Origin: Kiloniellaceae bacterium
GTDB taxonomy: Bacteria > Pseudomonadota > Alphaproteobacteria > Kiloniellales > J153
Assembly (NCBI GenBank): GCA_021776115.1
Contig: JAJFGN010000049.1
Location: 1-64,000 of the forward strand
DNA: 64,000 nucleotides
Reading direction: 5' to 3'
Shown here: positions 7,997 to 16,820 of the stretch, piece after piece
Layout: each line of letters starts with the position of its first letter
Position numbering within the stretch: the stretch's first letter is position 1
Program-made: the position numbers and the translations under genes
Notes under the pieces: generated by a model
Databases searched by the model: none
What the model was told of the DNA's origin: nothing
What the model saw: only the letters and a program-made list of their open reading frames with translations

Positions 7997-9046
7997 TTAA
8001 GACCGCCTTTTTAATCCCGGCGCCATCGCCATCAGCGACAGAATCTCGAAGAGGATCTGACCGCCGACCTGGGCGGTATTGGTGGTGGAGTCGTATTCGG
8101 GCGCGATCTCGACCACGTCGCCGCCGACAATATCGAGTCCGGCAAGGCCGCGCAGCAGGGCCTGAACCTCGCGCGGGGTCAGGCCGCCGACCTCCGGTGT
8201 GCCGGTGCCGGGCGCAAAGGCCGGGTCGATACCGTCGATGTCGAAGGATACGTAAACCGGGCCGTCGCCGACCACCTCTCGCGCCTTGGCGATCACCGCC
8301 TCGACGCCCATCGCGGCGAACTTCTCGGTATGGATCAGGGTCATGCCGGCATCGTAGGCGAACTCCCACAGGAACTCGGCGGAACCGCGGATGCCGATCT
8401 GAATGGTGCGTTCGGGGTCGAGCACGCCATCGAGCACGGCCCAGCGGAACGGACCGCCGTGGTGAAACTTCGCGCCGTCGTAGTCGCCGCTGGTGTCGCT
8501 ATGCGCGTCGATGTGCACCATGCCGAGTGGGCGCTTCTGGCCCAGGGCCTTCAGAATCGGATAGGTGATGGAATGATCGCCGCCGACGCTGCACGGCCGT
8601 ACCCCGGCAGCCACGAGGCGGGTGTAGAAGGCCTCTATATCCTCAATCGAGTCGTCGAGACTAAAGCGGCTGCGAAACGGCACGTCGCCGATATCGGCGG
8701 TCTTGGCCTCGGCCAGAGGCACCACCTTCAGCGCGTGATTGTAGGGACCGATGCGCTCCATCGCGCGCACCGCGCGCGGGCCGAAGCGGGCGCCCGGCCG
8801 GTTGGTCACCCCCAGGTCCATGGGCACGCCGACGAGCGCGATGTCGAGCCCGCCGAAATCGGGCAAGACCGCCGCGTCCTCGCGGTAGGGCGCGTCCAGG
8901 AGGGTCGGCACGCCGGAATAAGGCTTCTTGCGCGTGTCGCCGGTAAAAAGCAGGTCGGTGACCTTCTTGAATTCCGGGTCCATGACATCGCCGCCGGTCG
9001 GGTCGCTGTACTTCGCGCGCAGCCGCGCTAGATTCTTCTGGTCCAT
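7997..9046 (-). CDS. Agmatinase/ureohydrolase family protein
   Basis: A 349-residue manganese ureohydrolase (arginase/agmatinase fold) that would hydrolyse a guanidino compound to urea and an amine. All metal-binding blocks are present: SVGGDHS, HIDAHSDTSGD and SFDIDGIDPAFAPGTGTPEVGG. The agmatinase-type GTGTPE block argues against arginase but does not separate agmatine from guanidinobutyrate or guanidinopropionate. I start at the ATG 9044-9046 (MDQKNLARLRAKY), which has AGGAAGAG upstream; the frame is open further but that stretch is not family-like. It is 10 nt after the TIM-barrel gene. A longer N-terminus than typical agmatinases suggests a guanidino-acid substrate, but this is tentative. 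Confidence 0.9.
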   Translation of the reverse strand: MDQKNLARLRAKYSDPTGGDVMDPEFKKVTDLLFTGDTRKKPYSGVPTLLDAPYREDAAVLPDFGGLDIALVGVPMDLGVTNRPGARFGPRAVRAMERIGPYNHALKVVPLAEAKTADIGDVPFRSRFSLDDSIEDIEAFYTRLVAAGVRPCSVGGDHSITYPILKALGQKRPLGMVHIDAHSDTSGDYDGAKFHHGGPFRWAVLDGVLDPERTIQIGIRGSAEFLWEFAYDAGMTLIHTEKFAAMGVEAVIAKAREVVGDGPVYVSFDIDGIDPAFAPGTGTPEVGGLTPREVQALLRGLAGLDIVGGDVVEIAPEYDSTTNTAQVGGQILFEILSLMAMAPGLKRRS

Positions 9047-9056
9047 ATTTCTCTTC

Positions 9057-9914
9057 CTACGCCGTATTAGCGTCTTCCCGTTCCAGGCGTCCCCAAATCT
9101 CCTCGACCCGGTTGCGAATTTGCAGCGCCTCCTGCCAGCGGTCCGACAGCTCGCAACCATCCGGCCCGGTGATGGCGTAATCTGGCGGGCCAAGCTCGCA
9201 CAGGAAATTCAACGCCGAGCCCTCGGACGCCCGCGCCCGCCAGGCGCGGAAGCCGTCCTCCCACCAGCGGGCAAAAAGTTCGACCCATTTCTCATGCTGC
9301 GGAAAGCCGATCTGAACCTGGATCTGTTCGCGGCTGGCGACCCGGCCCTGGAAGGAATCGGCGCGCACCAAGACGCGCTGGATCAGCGCATCGTCTTCGG
9401 CCGAAATGGGATAGCGGAATTCGCGGTCCACGACATAATGCGAGAGGTCGGCGCAGAGCCGCATTTCCGGCACTGCGTCTAGCAAAAGGAGGGTCGCGAA
9501 AAGATCGTTGGTGATGCAGTTGCGGTGAGTCTCGAACTGGATTGGCACGCGCTCCTCCTCGGCCATGGAGATCCAGGCGCGCACGACCGGGATCATGCCC
9601 TCGACCGACAGCGGCATGACCTGGCCGATGATATTCACGAAGCGGGCGTCGAAATCCTTGGCCATATGCAAGACCGGGCGCAGGGATTCTATGGTTTGCG
9701 GAAAGGCGTTGATCAGGCAGCCGAGTTCATGCTTCTCGAATAGGGGCTTGGTCCTGCGGGCCGTTTCCATATCGGTCGCGCCCAGGTCGATGGCCATGCC
9801 ATGATAACCGGCCTTGGCAACCATCTCGAAGGACTCTTCGATCTCGCGCTCCACGCCGTCCGGCCGACGCAATTCCATGGCCCACAGCGATTGGAAAACC
9901 TCAAGCTTGGGCAT
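9057..9914 (-). CDS. Xylose-isomerase-like TIM-barrel protein
   Basis: A 285-residue protein of the sugar phosphate isomerase/epimerase (AP endonuclease-2-like) TIM-barrel family. Recognisable segments include GYHGMAIDLGATD near strand 2, FVNIIGQVMPLSVEG, PIQFETHRNC with the metal-ligand Glu and His, and MRLCADLSHYVVD. The start codon overlaps the 3' end of the desaturase gene by 14 nt, so the two are translationally coupled. It is followed after 10 nt by the ureohydrolase. Members act on sugars, hydroxypyruvate-type ketoacids or inosose, and the true substrate is not predictable here. Confidence 0.82.
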   Translation of the reverse strand: MPKLEVFQSLWAMELRRPDGVEREIEESFEMVAKAGYHGMAIDLGATDMETARRTKPLFEKHELGCLINAFPQTIESLRPVLHMAKDFDARFVNIIGQVMPLSVEGMIPVVRAWISMAEEERVPIQFETHRNCITNDLFATLLLLDAVPEMRLCADLSHYVVDREFRYPISAEDDALIQRVLVRADSFQGRVASREQIQVQIGFPQHEKWVELFARWWEDGFRAWRARASEGSALNFLCELGPPDYAITGPDGCELSDRWQEALQIRNRVEEIWGRLEREDANTA

Positions 9915-10896
9915 GCGATGTCGCGGCGCGCGGTTGCTCCGAAGGATCCAGAATCCAGGACTCGTTTTGCGGGTAATCGGACTCGCTTCGTCCGCCGGAC
10001 AACTTGCGGATCAATTCGCGCTGAAACCCCAGATACGTCATGCTGTGCGGCTCGCGCCCGGTGCGGGCGACAATCTCGGCATGCAATTGGGGCAGGGCGT
10101 GGAACGGCACCGCCGGATAGGTATGGTGCGCGGTGTGGTATTGCATGTTCCAAGCCATCCAGCGCATGACCGCGTTGGTGCGCACGGTGCGGGTGTTTTC
10201 CAACGTGTTGGCCTCATGCGTCAGACCCAGATGCTCCATGGTGTTCTGTAACTGGTGCACGCTTTTGGTTGCCAACATGGGCGCCAGCCAGAAAATCACA
10301 GCGGCCCAAGTTTGCAGGGCCAGAGATGCGGCGGCAACGATGGCGTAACCAATCAGGAGCCATCGCGCCTCGCCAATCACCAGGGCGCGCTTATCGGCGG
10401 GAATATAAGGTTCGGGAACGCGGCCCACGGCGAAACGCAGGATCCGGGCAAGCCGTGAGGTCCAATAGCTGAAGCCCGCGAGATAAATCAGATGGCCGCT
10501 CAGTGTGTAAGGCGGGCGGTCCAGCTCGCCGTCTTTCGCCCAATCCTGCGTATGCCGATGATGCGCGAAATGCTGGATCTGATCGAAATCGCGCGGGTAG
10601 AACATTAGAAAGCCGATCGCGCGGCCCACAACCTCGTTCAGCCAACGGGTCTTGAAAACGGTGGAGTGACTGAGCTCGTGCTGCCCGGCATAGAGGAAGT
10701 TGAGCAGAATGCCATGGGCGATAAAGACCGGGACCGCCCACCAGCTCCCCCAGGTGACGTGAAGCGCGAGGCCGGTCAGCAGGATCGCGCCAGCGTGGCC
10801 GCCAAGCTGCACGAAGCCCTTAAGATTTGAACGCCGGCTGAACGCGCGTAAGCGTTGCGGCTCGATGAGACCGCGACGCCCAATGAACCCCTCCAT
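9901..10896 (-). CDS. Membrane fatty acid desaturase/hydroxylase-type di-iron protein
   Basis: A 331-residue integral membrane protein with the three histidine boxes of the fatty-acid desaturase superfamily: HELSH (73-77), HFAHHRH (109-115) and HTAHH (254-258), plus an extra His in QNTMEHLGL. Several hydrophobic segments surround the boxes. The boxes would bind two irons for O2-dependent desaturation or hydroxylation. It heads a coupled set with a TIM-barrel protein, a ureohydrolase and an aminotransferase, an unusual setting for a lipid enzyme; oxidation of a small guanidino or amino compound should be considered. The downstream gene overlaps it by 14 nt. Confidence 0.87.
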   Translation of the reverse strand: MEGFIGRRGLIEPQRLRAFSRRSNLKGFVQLGGHAGAILLTGLALHVTWGSWWAVPVFIAHGILLNFLYAGQHELSHSTVFKTRWLNEVVGRAIGFLMFYPRDFDQIQHFAHHRHTQDWAKDGELDRPPYTLSGHLIYLAGFSYWTSRLARILRFAVGRVPEPYIPADKRALVIGEARWLLIGYAIVAAASLALQTWAAVIFWLAPMLATKSVHQLQNTMEHLGLTHEANTLENTRTVRTNAVMRWMAWNMQYHTAHHTYPAVPFHALPQLHAEIVARTGREPHSMTYLGFQRELIRKLSGGRSESDYPQNESWILDPSEQPRAATSHAQA

Positions 10897-10934
10897 CGAC
10901 GTCTCCTAGACCGGGTTTCGCCATCGCGCCGTGA

Positions 10935-10970
10935 CGCCGCGCCCCGGGACCGGAGTCCCGTGACGCGGCG
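10935..10970. other. Strong intergenic hairpin between the binding protein and the desaturase gene
   Basis: Inner arms CGGGAC/GTCCCG (loop CGGA) and outer arms CGCCGCG/CGCGGCG are separated by a 3/3 internal loop. It lies in the 89-bp gap between two minus-strand genes. There is no T run on either side, so it is more likely an mRNA-stabilising or processing hairpin than an intrinsic terminator. Confidence 0.4.
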
Positions 10971-10985
10971 CACAAGGTCATGGGT

Positions 10986-12587
10986 TTACGCGAACCACCA
11001 ACGCTCGCCGTTCTTATGTCCGTCGAGCTCCCAGTTGCTCGCGATTTGATCCGGCAGACCCACCTTGGTGCTGGCCGCATGCGTGTAGGCCATGTAGAGC
11101 GGGATCACCGAACCGCCGTCCTCGTGTACGAGAATCTGCATCTCAACATAGAGTTCGCGCCGCTTGACCGGATCCAGTTCGCCGCGCGCGATAATGAGGA
11201 GTTTGTTGAAGCGCTCGTTCTCCCAGTGCGATTCGTTCCAATCGGCGCCGGAGGAATAGATCTGCGAGAACACCCAATCCTCGGTCGGGCGGCCGCCCCA
11301 ATAACTGGCGCTCCAGGGCTTCTTGAGCCACACGTTCGACCAATAGCCGTCCTCAGGCTCGCGCACGACTTGGATGTCGATACCCGCCTTCTTGGCCGAT
11401 TCGGCATAGAGCTGCGCGGCGTCGACGGCGCCTTCGAAGGCGGAATCGGCGGTATGGAACTGAACCGACAGGTTCTCCATGCCCGCTTTCTTGAGGTGAA
11501 ACTTGGCCTTGTCGGGATCGTAGGGCCGTTGCGGCATCTCCTCGGCCGTCGCGCGATAGATGTTGGCCGGTCCGACCGGGCTGTCGTTACCGACCTCGCC
11601 CTGCCCTTTGAGAATCTTCTGCAACAGCTCCTCGCGGTCGATCGCGTACTTGAGCGCCAAACGCACGTGGTTGTTGTCGAAGGGGGCCACGTCCGTAAAC
11701 ATCGGCATCGTGGTGTGCTTGTTGCCGAAGGTCGGGAACACCTTGACCTTCTTGTCCCGCTCCAAGAGATGCACGGTCTTGAGGTCCAGGTTCGGTATGC
11801 TGTCCACTTCACCGGAGCGCAGGGCATTGGTGCGCGCGGCCACGTCCGAGATGAAGAGGTTTTCGATCGAATCGAAGTGCGCGCGGCCTTGCTTCCAATA
11901 GTTCGGATTGCGTTTGACCTTGGTGCGCACACCGGGATCGAAGTTATCCAGAACGTAGCCGCCGGTGCCGACGCCCGATTGCCAATCGACACTGCCGTCG
12001 CTCTTGGCCGGGCAGATCGTCAAGTGATAGTCGCTGACGATGAAGGGGAAGTCGGCGTTGCCCGACTTCATCTTGAAGACGACCCTGTCCTTGCCGTCGG
12101 CCTTGATGTCCTCGATCGGGCTGACGATGCCCTTGGCGGCGGACTTCGTGTCGTCGCCGCGATGGTGATTGAAAGAGGCGATGACATCGTTGGCGTCGAG
12201 CGACTTGCCGTTGTGGAACTCCACGCCCTTGCGCAGCTTGAAGGTCCAGGTCGAGGCGTCCGCGCTCGCTTCCCAGCTTTCCGCCAGTTCCGGCGTAAGC
12301 TGATTGTCCGAGCCGATCTCGGTCAGGTTGTTGCGCAACTGGCCCGAGCTGACGTTGATCATATATGAATCGAGCGTCTGTGCCGGGTCGAGAACGTCGC
12401 TGGTGGCGCCGCCGGTTAGAGCCTGGCGATATTTCCCGCCTTTCTTCGGCGTCGCGGCCAGGGCCTTGTCGAAGACCGAGGTCGCCATCGCCACCGTCGC
12501 GCCAGCCGCAACGGCACTGCGCATGAAGCTGCGGCGATCCATTTTATGCTGTTTTAAAAGCCTCTTAAGCGTAACTGGGTCACTCAT
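10986..12587 (-). CDS. ABC transporter substrate-binding protein, family 5 (peptide/opine/nickel type)
   Basis: A 533-residue periplasmic binding protein. The N-terminus carries a twin-arginine motif (DRRSFMRSA) and a hydrophobic stretch ending at DKALAATP, consistent with Tat export. Family-5 signatures include SWEASADASTWTFKLRKGV, FHNGKSLDANDV and YDPDKAKFHLKKAG. A strong ribosome site (AGGGAGG, 8 nt upstream) supports the ATG at 12585-12587. No permease or ATPase genes accompany it, so partners must be encoded elsewhere. It would deliver a peptide-like, opine-like or other amino compound; the ligand is unknown. Confidence 0.93.
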   Translation of the reverse strand: MSDPVTLKRLLKQHKMDRRSFMRSAVAAGATVAMATSVFDKALAATPKKGGKYRQALTGGATSDVLDPAQTLDSYMINVSSGQLRNNLTEIGSDNQLTPELAESWEASADASTWTFKLRKGVEFHNGKSLDANDVIASFNHHRGDDTKSAAKGIVSPIEDIKADGKDRVVFKMKSGNADFPFIVSDYHLTICPAKSDGSVDWQSGVGTGGYVLDNFDPGVRTKVKRNPNYWKQGRAHFDSIENLFISDVAARTNALRSGEVDSIPNLDLKTVHLLERDKKVKVFPTFGNKHTTMPMFTDVAPFDNNHVRLALKYAIDREELLQKILKGQGEVGNDSPVGPANIYRATAEEMPQRPYDPDKAKFHLKKAGMENLSVQFHTADSAFEGAVDAAQLYAESAKKAGIDIQVVREPEDGYWSNVWLKKPWSASYWGGRPTEDWVFSQIYSSGADWNESHWENERFNKLLIIARGELDPVKRRELYVEMQILVHEDGGSVIPLYMAYTHAASTKVGLPDQIASNWELDGHKNGERWWFA

Positions 12588-12693
12588 CGTGTCCTCCCTA
12601 GCGGTTTATTGTTTTATCCGGTGCAGACCTTAGAGCCCGGCAAACTTAAGTATATTAGGACCGGATACTAACCCGGTCCGGCGGTTCTGGCAC

Positions 12694-13830
12694 CTATCTT
12701 TCGGTGTCGGTCACCCTCAGGCGGCTCTCGAAATCCTCCCGATTGTGGTAGCAGCCGCAGAATACGCGTTTTCCGGTATAGGACATGCGGCCGTGCAGAC
12801 TGCGCCAATTGTCGAAGATCAGCGCCATACCGGGGCGCAGCGGAACTTTCAGCCAGTTTGCCTGGTCATTGACCCGCCGGTTGAGCTCGCCGTAAGCGCG
12901 GTAGAAGGCCATCATCTCAGCCTTCGGAAGCCGGAACGGCGCGCGGTCGTAGTTGTTGAAACTGATCTGCAGGAAGTCGCCCCTCTCGTCCAGCCTTATT
13001 GCCGGCCGCGCGGCGCGCAAATGGACACCGGCCTCGATGTAACGCGCGGGAACGCTCACCCGGGTCAGGACATCGAAGTCCTCCGGCCGCTCGGCGCGCA
13101 GCGTCTCGGCAACGGCCAAACCATCGACCAGAATGCTCTCCCCGCCCCGGCCATCGAATTCCAGGCAGTTGAAGAGTTGCAGGCCGGGTGCGTCGTGGCT
13201 GTAGGTGCCGTCGGTATGCGGGGCCAGATACTGGGTCGTGTAGGCGGTATCGTCGTGCTCGGCGATTTCCGCCGACAGCATCCACATGCCGCCGAAGATG
13301 GTCTCGCGCACCGGGCCGATCCGCCGCGCGAGCTCGGCCGCCGCCTCTTGGGTGCCGGGCACTCCGTCGACCAGCGAAAACCCCCAAACGCGGATGTTTT
13401 CGAGCCAATCCCGCAACCCGGCGTTTCCCGCCATGATCGCCTCGAACGCGGCGCTCGGCAGCGGGTCCGGCCGCGAGCCGCCAGCCCAAGCGCGCCGCTG
13501 CAGCTTCGGCGCCAGAACCTCGTCTCCCGCACTTAAACCCGCAAGAGCGGCCAGCCGCGCCGCCGAATACGTGCTAGGCGCGCCATCGTCGGACCAACGC
13601 ACGACGATCCGGCGGCCGTCCTGCTCGACCTCCGCGCCCAAGCCCCTAATCCCGGCGGGAATCGCGAAGGTATCCACGCGGCGCTGCAAGGTCGCCGGAT
13701 CCAGGCTGGCTTCGTCCTCGCCGTGATCGCGCAGCCAAAACCACTCGAAGATCGTCGGCGCGCGATCCCCGCCCCAGGTCACGGAAAGCCCCTCGTCACC
13801 GGGCTCCACGGCCACTACCCTAAAATCCAT
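12694..13830 (-). CDS. TauD/TfdA-type dioxygenase, gamma-butyrobetaine hydroxylase-like
   Basis: A 378-residue Fe(II)/2-oxoglutarate oxygenase of the gamma-butyrobetaine/trimethyllysine hydroxylase group. The N-terminal DUF971-type domain (about 1-100) precedes the catalytic domain. The facial triad is His205-x-Asp207 (APHTDGTYSHD) and His346 (NWRSLHGRMSY), with a nearby Arg for 2-oxoglutarate. The N-terminal WLRDHGEDEASLDPATLQ lacks the Cys cluster that binds zinc in classical butyrobetaine hydroxylases, and no Cys occurs before residue 222. It lies 29 nt after the TRAP large permease, last in a long minus-strand run. A carnitine-type or other amino-acid-derived substrate is plausible but unproven. 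Confidence 0.87.
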   Translation of the reverse strand: MDFRVVAVEPGDEGLSVTWGGDRAPTIFEWFWLRDHGEDEASLDPATLQRRVDTFAIPAGIRGLGAEVEQDGRRIVVRWSDDGAPSTYSAARLAALAGLSAGDEVLAPKLQRRAWAGGSRPDPLPSAAFEAIMAGNAGLRDWLENIRVWGFSLVDGVPGTQEAAAELARRIGPVRETIFGGMWMLSAEIAEHDDTAYTTQYLAPHTDGTYSHDAPGLQLFNCLEFDGRGGESILVDGLAVAETLRAERPEDFDVLTRVSVPARYIEAGVHLRAARPAIRLDERGDFLQISFNNYDRAPFRLPKAEMMAFYRAYGELNRRVNDQANWLKVPLRPGMALIFDNWRSLHGRMSYTGKRVFCGCYHNREDFESRLRVTDTER

Positions 13831-13859
13831 CCGTAAGTCTCACGGTTGTAAATGTGGCG

Positions 13860-15173
13860 CTACCCTCCCGGCCGCGATCTCATGTTTTCGGGCAGCCAGG
13901 TGGCGAGGTCGGGGAAGGCGATCAGGACAAAGACCATCACAACCATAATCAGGAACATCGGCACGGCGGCGCGCGCGATGTAGTTCATCTCGTGATGGGT
14001 CATGCCCTGCAGGACGAAGAGGTTGAAACCGATCGGCGGCGTGATCTGCGCCATCTCCACGACCACGACGATGAAGATGCCGAACCAGATCACGTCGATG
14101 CCCGCTTGGCGGATCATCGGCTCGACCACGGCCATGGTCAGCACCACCGAGGATATGCCGTCCAGAAAGCAACCGATGACGATGTAGAAGATCATCAAGG
14201 CGAAGATCAGCACCGTCGGCGAAAGCTCCATGCTTCCGATCCAATTCGCCAACCCCCGCGGCAGGCCGGTGAAACCCATGGAGAGCGACAGGAAGGCGGC
14301 CCCGGCCAGGATCAGCGCGATCATGGCCGAGGTGCGGGTCGCGCCCATTAGGCTTTCGGTGAAGGTCGCGAGCGTTAGCGAACCCTGACCGGCGGCGAGG
14401 ATAAGCGCGCCGATGACACCAAAGGCGGCGGCCTCGGTCGCGGTCGCGACGCCTAAGTACATGGAGCCGATAACCATGAGAATCAGCAGGATAACCGGGA
14501 TCAGGAAGCGCGAATTCTTCACCTTGGTGATGAAGCTTTGCCGGATCTCGGCGGCCGGCACTTCGTGCTTTTTGAAGATCGACCACAGCGCGACATAGCC
14601 CATGAACATCGCCGCCAGGGTCAAACCTGGCAGGATGCCGGCGATAAACAGCTTGGAAATCGATTCGTTGATCGTCACCCCATAGACGATGAGCGTAAGC
14701 GAGGGCGGAATCATGAGACCCAGCGTGGCCGCGCCGGCCAGGGTGCCGATGACCATGCGCTCCGGATAATTGCGTCGGCGCAATTCGGGGATCGACATCT
14801 TGCCGACCGTGGTCAGAGTCGCGGCGGAGGAGCCGGAGACCGCCGCGAAGATCGTGCAACCGACGATGTTGGTGTGGATCAAGCCGCCGGGCAGCCCCGC
14901 CATCCAGGGCGCGAGGCCCTTGAACATGTCCTCCGATAGGCGGGTACGGTAGAGAATCTCGCCCATCCAGATGAACAGCGGCAGCGCGGTCAGGGACCAG
15001 GACGAGGACGAGGTCCAGATCGTCGTGATCATGGCGTCGCCGGCCGGGCGTGTGGTGAAAAGCTCCATCCCGACGAAGGCGACGCCGAGTAGCGCGAGCC
15101 CGACCCAGACCCCGGTGCCAAGCAGCAGGAACAGGACGAACAGGAAAATGCCGGTCAGCGCGACTTGTTCCAC
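13860..15173 (-). CDS. TRAP transporter large permease (DctM type)
   Basis: A 437-residue polytopic membrane protein of the TRAP large-subunit family, which drives Na+-coupled uptake of solutes handed over by the periplasmic binding protein. Signature stretches include FAAVSGSSAATLTTVGKM, LMIPPSLTLIVYG and ITPPIGFNLFVLQG. It follows the small permease by 9 nt and precedes the dioxygenase gene by 29 nt. The P-Q-M order in a catabolic run implies that the imported solute is the substrate of the neighbouring enzymes. Confidence 0.95.
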   Translation of the reverse strand: MEQVALTGIFLFVLFLLLGTGVWVGLALLGVAFVGMELFTTRPAGDAMITTIWTSSSSWSLTALPLFIWMGEILYRTRLSEDMFKGLAPWMAGLPGGLIHTNIVGCTIFAAVSGSSAATLTTVGKMSIPELRRRNYPERMVIGTLAGAATLGLMIPPSLTLIVYGVTINESISKLFIAGILPGLTLAAMFMGYVALWSIFKKHEVPAAEIRQSFITKVKNSRFLIPVILLILMVIGSMYLGVATATEAAAFGVIGALILAAGQGSLTLATFTESLMGATRTSAMIALILAGAAFLSLSMGFTGLPRGLANWIGSMELSPTVLIFALMIFYIVIGCFLDGISSVVLTMAVVEPMIRQAGIDVIWFGIFIVVVVEMAQITPPIGFNLFVLQGMTHHEMNYIARAAVPMFLIMVVMVFVLIAFPDLATWLPENMRSRPGG

Positions 15174-15182
15174 GATGCGCCC

Positions 15183-15716
15183 CTACTCGCCGTGACTCTG
15201 TTCGACGATTTCGGATTCGATCCCGTGCGATCCCAAGAACAGGATGCGGTACAGGTTATCGACCAGCGCGATCGCGAACAGGATGGTGCCTGCGGCCATG
15301 GCAAGTTGCGGAATCCAAATCGGCCAGGCGTCCTGGCCCTGGCTGATGTCGTTCAGCTTCCACGACCAATAGACCGCGCGGACCGCGTAATAGGCGAAAT
15401 AACACCCCAGAGCGGAGCCTATCGCGAAGCACCAGACCTCGCCCCAGCGGCGAAACCGCCCCAACTTGCTGAGCACCAGGCTGACGCGGATGTGCGCGCC
15501 GCGGTTGAGCGCATGGGCGAAGGCGAAGAACGAGGCCCCCGCCATGCAATAGCCGGCGTATTCGGTCGAGCCGGGGAAGACCTGTCCGCCCCAGCGGGCG
15601 GCCATCTGCAGGACGATGATGACCAGCATGGCGATCAGGAATCCGGCTGCGATCACGCCCCCGGCAAAATACAGACGGTCGAGCGCAGCCCGAATCGCTG
15701 TCCCCATGGCGGTCAT
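15183..15716 (-). CDS. TRAP transporter small permease (DctQ type)
   Basis: A 177-residue membrane protein with four hydrophobic segments, the size and topology of TRAP small subunits. The first helix begins LYFAGGVIAAGFLIAMLVII, and the RGAHIRVSL element after helix 2 is a DctQ hallmark. It sits between the binding-protein gene and the large permease gene (9-nt gap to the latter). It is expected to pair with the large permease in the inner membrane. Confidence 0.92.
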   Translation of the reverse strand: MTAMGTAIRAALDRLYFAGGVIAAGFLIAMLVIIVLQMAARWGGQVFPGSTEYAGYCMAGASFFAFAHALNRGAHIRVSLVLSKLGRFRRWGEVWCFAIGSALGCYFAYYAVRAVYWSWKLNDISQGQDAWPIWIPQLAMAAGTILFAIALVDNLYRILFLGSHGIESEIVEQSHGE

Positions 15717-15791
15717 AGTAGCCCCCCTGCCGCTCTTATTTTTTTCGCGCCCGGCCGGGAAGGGCGCACTGCCCGTCCCGGCCGGCCGGGC

Positions 15792-16778
15792 TTACATGCC
15801 TTTGAACTTGTCGACGACGGCCTTGCCCTCGGCGCCGGCTTGTTTCAGCCACTCGTCGGACATGGTCTCGCCGATCTTATTCAAGTCGGCGCGCAGCTGG
15901 TCACCGGCCTTCTGCACCTTCATGCCGCCTTCGCGCAGGCCATTGAGCGTGAAGTCGGTATAGGCGATGGCCCGATTCAAACCGGCCTTCGCCGCGGTCT
16001 TGGCGCAGACCTCGATCGCCGCCCGCTTGGCGTCGTCAAGACCGTTCCAGGCGTCCTTGTTGGCGAAGATCGTGTTACGCGGTAGCCAGGCATCGACCTC
16101 GTAGAAGTGGGTTAACTGCTCCCAGACCTTGCGGTCGTATCCGGTCGCGCCGGAGGAGATGAAGGCCTCGGCGACGCCCGTAGCGAGCGCCTGCGACAGT
16201 TCCGCCGCCTCGACCTGGACCGGCAGCATGCCCGCCAATTCGGCCATGCGCGCCGTCGCGGTATTGTAGGAGCGGAACTTGATGCCCTTCATGTCGGCAA
16301 CAGAGTTGACTTCCTTCTTGAAGTACAGCCCCTGCGGCGGCCACGGTACGGAATAGAGCAAAACCAGGTTTTGGCTATCGAGAATCTTTTCGAGGGTCGG
16401 GGTCGCGGCCTGCGACAACTTCTCGGCGGCGTCGAACGAGGTCGCCAGGAACGGGATCGAATCGATTCCGAAGATGGCGTTCTCGTTGGCGTGGGCGGAA
16501 AGCAAACGCTCGCCAATCGGCGCCTGGCCGGTCTGCACGGCGCGCTTGATCTCGTTGCCCTTGAACAGCGAGCCCGAGGGATGGGTCACGATCTCCAGCG
16601 CCCCTTTCGTGCCCACGCCCACGCACTTGGCGAAGTCGGCGGCGTTCTCGGAATGGTAATTGGTCGCCGCATAGGCCAGCGGCATATCCCACTTCTCGGC
16701 CGCGGCCGGGGTTGCCGCGAGCCCGGCCAAGAGGCCGACCGTGGCGGTGCATGTCATGAGTTCCTTTATGAGTCTCAT
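15792..16778 (-). CDS. TRAP transporter substrate-binding protein (DctP type)
   Basis: A 328-residue periplasmic solute receptor. It has a Sec signal (hydrophobic core TATVGLLAGLAATPAAA, cleavage near AAA-EKW). DctP features include KCVGVGTKGALEIVTHPSGS near the N-terminal lobe, the MKGIKFRSYNTATARMAEL region with the ligand-carboxylate Arg, and EAFISSGATGYDR. A GGGAGAG ribosome site precedes the ATG. It leads the P-Q-M transporter set, 42 nt downstream of the FAD dehydrogenase gene, so it may be co-transcribed with the upstream enzymes. The conserved Arg suggests a carboxylate-bearing ligand. Confidence 0.94.
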   Translation of the reverse strand: MRLIKELMTCTATVGLLAGLAATPAAAEKWDMPLAYAATNYHSENAADFAKCVGVGTKGALEIVTHPSGSLFKGNEIKRAVQTGQAPIGERLLSAHANENAIFGIDSIPFLATSFDAAEKLSQAATPTLEKILDSQNLVLLYSVPWPPQGLYFKKEVNSVADMKGIKFRSYNTATARMAELAGMLPVQVEAAELSQALATGVAEAFISSGATGYDRKVWEQLTHFYEVDAWLPRNTIFANKDAWNGLDDAKRAAIEVCAKTAAKAGLNRAIAYTDFTLNGLREGGMKVQKAGDQLRADLNKIGETMSDEWLKQAGAEGKAVVDKFKGM

Positions 16779-16820
16779 AGCTTCTCTCCCTGTAAGTCGG
16801 TTGCGCTTCTTAGTCTGGTC

